From the NCBI GenBank assembly GCA_023417515.1, contig JAEZFL010000153.1, positions 1-10,635 of the forward strand: a stretch of DNA of 10,635 bases, given 5' to 3'. This DNA comes from Pseudomonadota bacterium (lineage in GTDB: Bacteria > Pseudomonadota > Alphaproteobacteria > Sphingomonadales > Sphingomonadaceae). Made by a program: the position numbers and the translations under genes. Below the pieces are notes generated by a model. The model searched no databases and was not told where the DNA came from. It worked only from the letters and a program-made list of their open reading frames with translations. Positions 6,393 through 10,635 of the stretch are shown in pieces (positions within the stretch are counted from its first letter, which is position 1; every line of letters begins with the position of its first letter).

Positions 6393-6758
6393 TCAGGCCG
6401 CTCTCTCCGGCTCCAGCTCCGAATGCTGGTGCATCGCGAGCTTCCAGGTCGCTCCATCGCGGACATAGGTTGAGCCGGCAAGGCAGCGATAGGGCTGGCC
6501 GTCGCCGCGCCTGGCGCGGGCTTCGTAGCCAATCACCGCGAGATTTTCCGCGGGCTGGCTTACCATGACATCGCTTAGCCGCAGGTCCTGCCAGCGATTG
6601 GGATCGGACATGGACTGGGCGACCTGCTCGCGCGGATAGACGCCCTTCATCTGCTTGAAGAGGAGCATCACCTCTTCGGTGAGGTGCGCGCGCGCCTCCT
6701 CGACTCCCGTCAGCCAGAAGCCCTTCTCGATCTCGAGCAGTTCGTCCTTGAGGCTCAT
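6393..6758 (-). CDS. SnoaL-like / DUF4440 family protein
   Basis: This small cytosolic protein (121 aa from ATG 6758) shows the pattern of the NTF2-like superfamily, DUF4440 group. It has an N-terminal helix (SLKDELLEIEKGFWLTG), a segment around EEVMLLFKQMKGVYPREQVAQSM, and then strands LRLSDVMVSQPAENLAVIGYEARAR, YRCLAGSTYVRDGATWKLAMHQHSE. The closing W-K-L-x-x-H-Q-H is typical of the family's last strand. Members form a cone-shaped barrel that binds or converts small molecules; the substrate here is unknown and no specific active site can be named. The frame is open to 6803, but that would leave 4 bp before divergent pepA, so an internal start is likely. ATG 6758 and ATG 6764 are both possible; neither has a strong ribosome binding site. 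Confidence 0.7.
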   Translation of the reverse strand: MSLKDELLEIEKGFWLTGVEEARAHLTEEVMLLFKQMKGVYPREQVAQSMSDPNRWQDLRLSDVMVSQPAENLAVIGYEARARRGDGQPYRCLAGSTYVRDGATWKLAMHQHSELEPERAA

Positions 6759-6807
6759 GACCATGAGAACGTGACGAAGCCGCCGCCGTTCCGGTAAGGG
6801 CAAGCGA

Positions 6808-8205
<1,398 letters not shown>

Positions 8206-8223
8206 ATTGCTTCGCGATGGAAA

Positions 8224-8277
8224 CGAAACGGACGTTCTTTGGTTTTCTAGGATCAAAGGTGACGCGACGCCGTTTCG
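8224..8277. promoter_or_regulatory. Inverted repeat upstream of the MarR-family gene
   Basis: CGAAACGG (8224-8231) and CCGTTTCG (8270-8277) are perfect inverted copies with 38 bp between them, in the 84-bp gap before the regulator's GTG. They could be half-sites for autoregulation, but the spacing is wide for one MarR dimer, and the right arm runs into the ribosome binding site (GGAG, 8277-8280). Confidence 0.2.
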
Positions 8278-8289
8278 GAGTCAGTTCAA

Positions 8290-8664
8290 GTGCCCAATCA
8301 ATCCCTCACCAACTGGATGAGCACGCTCATCAACTACGTGCGGTCGGGCCAGCCCGACCTCACCAACCGCCAGATGGCGCTCATGCTGCTGGTCTATGAG
8401 ACGCCGGGACCGCACACGGTCCGCGGCCTCGCCAACATCCTCGGCGTGTCCAAGCCGGTTATCACGCGCGCCTTGAACACGCTGGGGTCGCTCGGCTATC
8501 TGCGCCGCGTTCGCGACGAGACCGATCGGCGCAACGTATTCGTCGCGAAAACCAGCACCGGACAGGAATTCCTTGAGCGCTTCCAACGCAACCTCGAGCA
8601 GGACCACAGCACCGCCGCCCGCAGCCGACCGGCCAAGGAACGAGGGCTCATCCTCCAGCACTGA
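8290..8664 (+). CDS. MarR-family winged helix-turn-helix regulator
   Basis: This 124-residue DNA-binding protein has the MarR-type winged helix. TNRQMALMLLVYE (25-37) is followed by TVRGLANILGVSKPVITRALNTLGSLGYL (43-71), where residues 54-68 would be the recognition helix. The wing LRRVRDETDRRNVFVAKT (71-88) carries the D-x-x-D-R-R pattern usual in the family. A C-terminal helix (GQEFLERFQRNLEQ) would give the dimer contact, and the tail is short and basic. The gene starts at GTG 8290 with GGAG 9 nt upstream; no ATG exists before MSTLINY, which would lose the first helix. It overlaps the next gene by 92 bp if that gene uses TTG 8573, so the two are very likely one transcript. The effector and targets are unknown. 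Confidence 0.85.
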   Translation: MPNQSLTNWMSTLINYVRSGQPDLTNRQMALMLLVYETPGPHTVRGLANILGVSKPVITRALNTLGSLGYLRRVRDETDRRNVFVAKTSTGQEFLERFQRNLEQDHSTAARSRPAKERGLILQH

Positions 8665-9526
8665 CGCTGGGACCAGGGTCGAGAAGCTCCATTTCGGCCT
8701 GAAGGGACCGTCGCTCCCGCTCGACCCGCGCGTCCACGGCTATCGCCGCGACATCGCGGACATCGCGCTCGCCGGAAAGGTGATCTCGTCCCATTATGCG
8801 CGGCCCCTGCCCCGCGCCTGCGGGTCGCGCGCTACCATGGTGTGGCCCGGGCCGAGCGCCGAGGGGGACGCCGTGTCCGAGCTGCTCCCCGGCGAGGGAT
8901 TCCACGTCCTCGAATATTCCGAGCATTGGGCCTGGGGCTATTGCGCGGCCGACCACCGCGTCGGCTATGTCGAGGCGATCGAGCTGGTCGAGCCCGCCGA
9001 GCCGACCCATGTCGTGTGCGAAGCCAAGGTGCCGGTGTTCGCCGACAGTAATATCGAGGCCACCCGCCTCGCCTGCATGCCGATGGGCGCCCGCCTCACC
9101 GGCCACGAGGAGGGCGCCTGCCTGATGAGCGAAATGGGCTGCGTGCCGCTGAGTCATCTGCGCCGGGTCGACGAGGCCGAATGCGATCCGGCCGGAGTCG
9201 CGATGAAGCTCCTTCACGCGCCCTACCTTGCTGGCGGCCGCAGCCATGCCGGGGTCGACGCGTCGGGCCTCATCCAGCTCGCGCTCACGCCGTGCGGCGT
9301 GCGCGCCCCGCGCGACCTCGACATGCAGCGCGACATCGGCGCGGCGGTGACCGGCCAGCTGACCCGCGGCGACATCGTCATCGCGGGCGACGAGGGCGGC
9401 GTGATGATCGACGACCTCATGCTGATCCATGCCTCGCGCTCGACCGGCAAGGTGACCGTTGAGCCGGTCGCGGTGGTCGAGGCGCGGCACGAGGGCGCAA
9501 GCGTCAGAAGGCGAGTAGAAGGCTAA
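8573..9526 (+). CDS. SH3 + NlpC/P60 (C40)-like protein lacking catalytic Cys and His
   Basis: NlpC/P60 enzymes are Cys-His peptidases that cut cell-wall peptides. This protein has the domain layout but not the catalytic pair. Conserved sequence begins at LPLDPRVHGYRRDIADIALAG (about residue 49). An SH3-like segment follows (RATMVWPGPSAEGD to GYVEAIEL, about 87-138), a second SH3-like stretch (about 145-200), and the C40 domain (about 205-305). The motif usually read as GIDCSGL is GVDASGL here, with Ala230 (GCG, 9260-9262) at the nucleophile position. The GHVGIM motif reads as DEGGVM, with Glu274 (9392-9394) at the His position. The later His286 in LIHAS is kept, but the usual W in YLWGGRS is Ala. 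No signal peptide is seen. The only in-frame start upstream of the conserved part is TTG 8573, inside marR, with AGGA 6 nt before it; residues 1-45 are then low-complexity. It is either a pseudoenzyme or an early-stage pseudogene, though the frame is open to the end. Confidence 0.82.
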   Translation: MSASNATSSRTTAPPPAADRPRNEGSSSSTDAGTRVEKLHFGLKGPSLPLDPRVHGYRRDIADIALAGKVISSHYARPLPRACGSRATMVWPGPSAEGDAVSELLPGEGFHVLEYSEHWAWGYCAADHRVGYVEAIELVEPAEPTHVVCEAKVPVFADSNIEATRLACMPMGARLTGHEEGACLMSEMGCVPLSHLRRVDEAECDPAGVAMKLLHAPYLAGGRSHAGVDASGLIQLALTPCGVRAPRDLDMQRDIGAAVTGQLTRGDIVIAGDEGGVMIDDLMLIHASRSTGKVTVEPVAVVEARHEGASVRRRVEG

Positions 9527-9531
9527 AGCCT

Positions 9532-9553
9532 CCCCTCCCGCTTGCGGGAGGGG
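9532..9553. repeat. GC hairpin repeat, left member of an inverted pair
   Basis: A perfect 10-bp stem CCCCTCCCGC / GCGGGAGGGG with a TT centre lies 6 bp after the C40-like stop. A GGGGGAGGGG run follows. It is the exact reverse complement of 9612-9633 and may help end transcription between convergent genes, though no T-run follows on the plus strand. Confidence 0.75.
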
Positions 9554-9611
9554 CCGGGGGAGGGGCGGTACCGTCAGCCCCGTACAGGCCTCGACATGCC
9601 CTCCCCTCAAT

Positions 9612-9633
9612 CCCCTCCCGCAAGCGGGAGGGG
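9612..9633. repeat. GC hairpin repeat, right member of an inverted pair
   Basis: A perfect 10-bp stem with an AA centre, the exact reverse complement of 9532-9553, 58 bp further on and 6 bp from the end of mltG. The purine/pyrimidine flank (CCCTCCCC on this side) is also mirrored, so the two copies are best seen as one BIME-like double element between convergent genes. Confidence 0.75.
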
Positions 9634-9639
9634 AAGCCC

Positions 9640-10635
9640 CTACATCTCCCCCCGCTGGCGCCTGATCGCGTACCAGCGCTGGACGTTGGCGTTATGCTGC
9701 TCGAGCGTCTCGGCGAAGATGTGGCCGCCGGTGCCGTCGGCGACGAAATAGAGATAGCGGTGCGGCTCGGGGTTGAGCACGGCGGCGATCGACTCGCGGC
9801 CGGGATTGGCGATTGGACCTATGGGCAGGCCGGCGCGCGCATAGGTGTTGTAGCCGTTGTCGGCCTGGAGTTCCGAGCGCAGGATGCGGCGCCCGAGCGG
9901 CCGCCCGCGAGTCACCGGATAGATCACGGTCGGGTCGGCATCGAGCTTCATGCCCTGGCGGAGCCGGTTGGAATAGACTCCGGCGACTGCGCGGCGCTCG
10001 CTCGGCTTGCCGGTTTCCTTCTCGACGATCGAGGCGAGGATGATCGCCTCGCGCGGCGTCGTGGCGACGCTGTGGGGGCTGCGCTGCTGCCATAGCTGCG
10101 CGAGCGTCCGCCGCATCGCTTCCTGCATTCGCGCGACCACCGCGGCGCGGCTCTCGCCGCGCTGGTAGGAATAGGTGTCGGGAAGGATCGAGCCTTCCTC
10201 GGGCACCGGCACGTCGCCGGTGAGCACGTCGGCGGCCATCAGCCGGTCGTGGACCATGATCGAGGGCATGCCTTCGGGCACGACGATGAAGCGCTGGAGC
10301 GTTCGGCCGCTCTGGAGCAGCGCCATGATCGCCGCCTCGCTGGCGCCTGCCGGAATTTCATATTCGCCCGCCTGGATCGGCGTTGAGCCGCCCAGCAGCC
10401 GGGCGCGCAGCCGGAACATGCGCGCCGAGCCGATCACCCCGGCTTGCTCCAGCGCATTGGCTGCGCCGGCGACGCTGGAACCCTGCGCGACGATCACCGG
10501 CGTCGCGGCCCGCGCCGGGCCGCCGGCGCTCCACCCGCCGATGACGACGCCGCCGGCGACCAGCACGGCGATGACCGCGGCCAGGATCGCGAAGGCGAGG
10601 ACACGCCGGCCCGTGCGCCGCGGCCGCAGCGGAGA
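9640..10635 (-). CDS. mltG: Endolytic murein transglycosylase MltG (5' end outside window)
   Basis: MltG sits in the inner membrane and cuts new glycan strands within peptidoglycan, limiting their length as synthesis proceeds. The minus-strand frame is open to the window edge, giving 331 visible residues. A basic stretch (RPRRTGRRV) is followed by one hydrophobic helix (LAFAILAAVIAVLVAGGVVIGG), the expected signal anchor. The periplasmic part has a LysM-like region (TPVIVAQGSSVAGAANALEQAGVI) and then the YceG core: AGEYEIPAG, VVPEGM, GSILPDTYSY, LASIVEKET with the catalytic Glu (codon 10023-10021), SNRLRQGMKLDADPTVIYPV, LRSELQADNGYNTYARAGLPIGPIANPG and YLYFVADGTGGHIFAET. All key motifs are intact. 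A GTG at 10566 is in frame but would cut off most of the anchor, so the true start is at or beyond the edge, probably by only a few codons. In many alphaproteobacteria fabF lies just upstream; that is outside the window. Confidence 0.94.
   Translation of the reverse strand, partial: SPLRPRRTGRRVLAFAILAAVIAVLVAGGVVIGGWSAGGPARAATPVIVAQGSSVAGAANALEQAGVIGSARMFRLRARLLGGSTPIQAGEYEIPAGASEAAIMALLQSGRTLQRFIVVPEGMPSIMVHDRLMAADVLTGDVPVPEEGSILPDTYSYQRGESRAAVVARMQEAMRRTLAQLWQQRSPHSVATTPREAIILASIVEKETGKPSERRAVAGVYSNRLRQGMKLDADPTVIYPVTRGRPLGRRILRSELQADNGYNTYARAGLPIGPIANPGRESIAAVLNPEPHRYLYFVADGTGGHIFAETLEQHNANVQRWYAIRRQRGEM

Noticed and set aside
8648..9610. 320-codon minus-strand open frame opposite the C40-like gene
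   Set aside because: No domain recognised, and it starts in the hairpin repeat; the plus-strand frame has SH3 and C40 motifs.

Overview
The window is GC-rich DNA with tightly packed genes. It looks like a chromosomal segment of an alphaproteobacterium, most likely Sphingomonadales. That placement rests on remembered protein style (host-attachment family start, DEAWHLH-type small protein, M17 peptidase near a MarR regulator and a C40-like protein) and on the intergenic hairpin repeats, not on a search. Most of it is housekeeping. There is no phage, insertion sequence, CRISPR array or RNA gene that I can see.

Layout, left to right. The left edge cuts a minus-strand host-attachment family gene. 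It diverges from surE (5'/3'-nucleotidase), which carries an in-frame TAA exactly where the family has Tyr in its YSGTV motif; the surE stop overlaps the start of a two-TM potassium channel with a TrkA-type RCK domain. A REP-like double hairpin lies between the channel and the convergent AMP nucleosidase gene amn, which has a TTG start. Upstream of amn on the same strand is a small DEAWHLH-motif protein of unknown function. A second, different hairpin repeat separates this gene from divergent rimO (S12 methylthiotransferase).

Directly after rimO is a VapBC-type toxin-antitoxin pair with a 32-bp gene overlap. A compact promoter region in front of it has two direct repeats one helical turn apart and may give a leaderless mRNA. 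A convergent small SnoaL/DUF4440-like protein follows, then divergent pepA-like M17 aminopeptidase. Next come a MarR-family regulator and an SH3 + NlpC/P60-like protein that overlap by 92 bp. The NlpC/P60 domain has lost both catalytic residues (Cys to Ala, His to Glu), so it is probably a pseudoenzyme or a decaying gene. A pair of inverted GC hairpins separates it from convergent mltG (endolytic murein transglycosylase), whose 5' end runs off the right edge.

Themes: nucleotide salvage (surE, amn), ribosome modification (rimO), peptide and cell-wall metabolism (M17 peptidase, C40-like protein, MltG), and one stress or addiction module (vapBC). The points most worth a second look are the broken surE, the catalytically dead C40 protein with its odd start, and the operator architecture of the TA pair. 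I did not find a clearly new multi-gene system.
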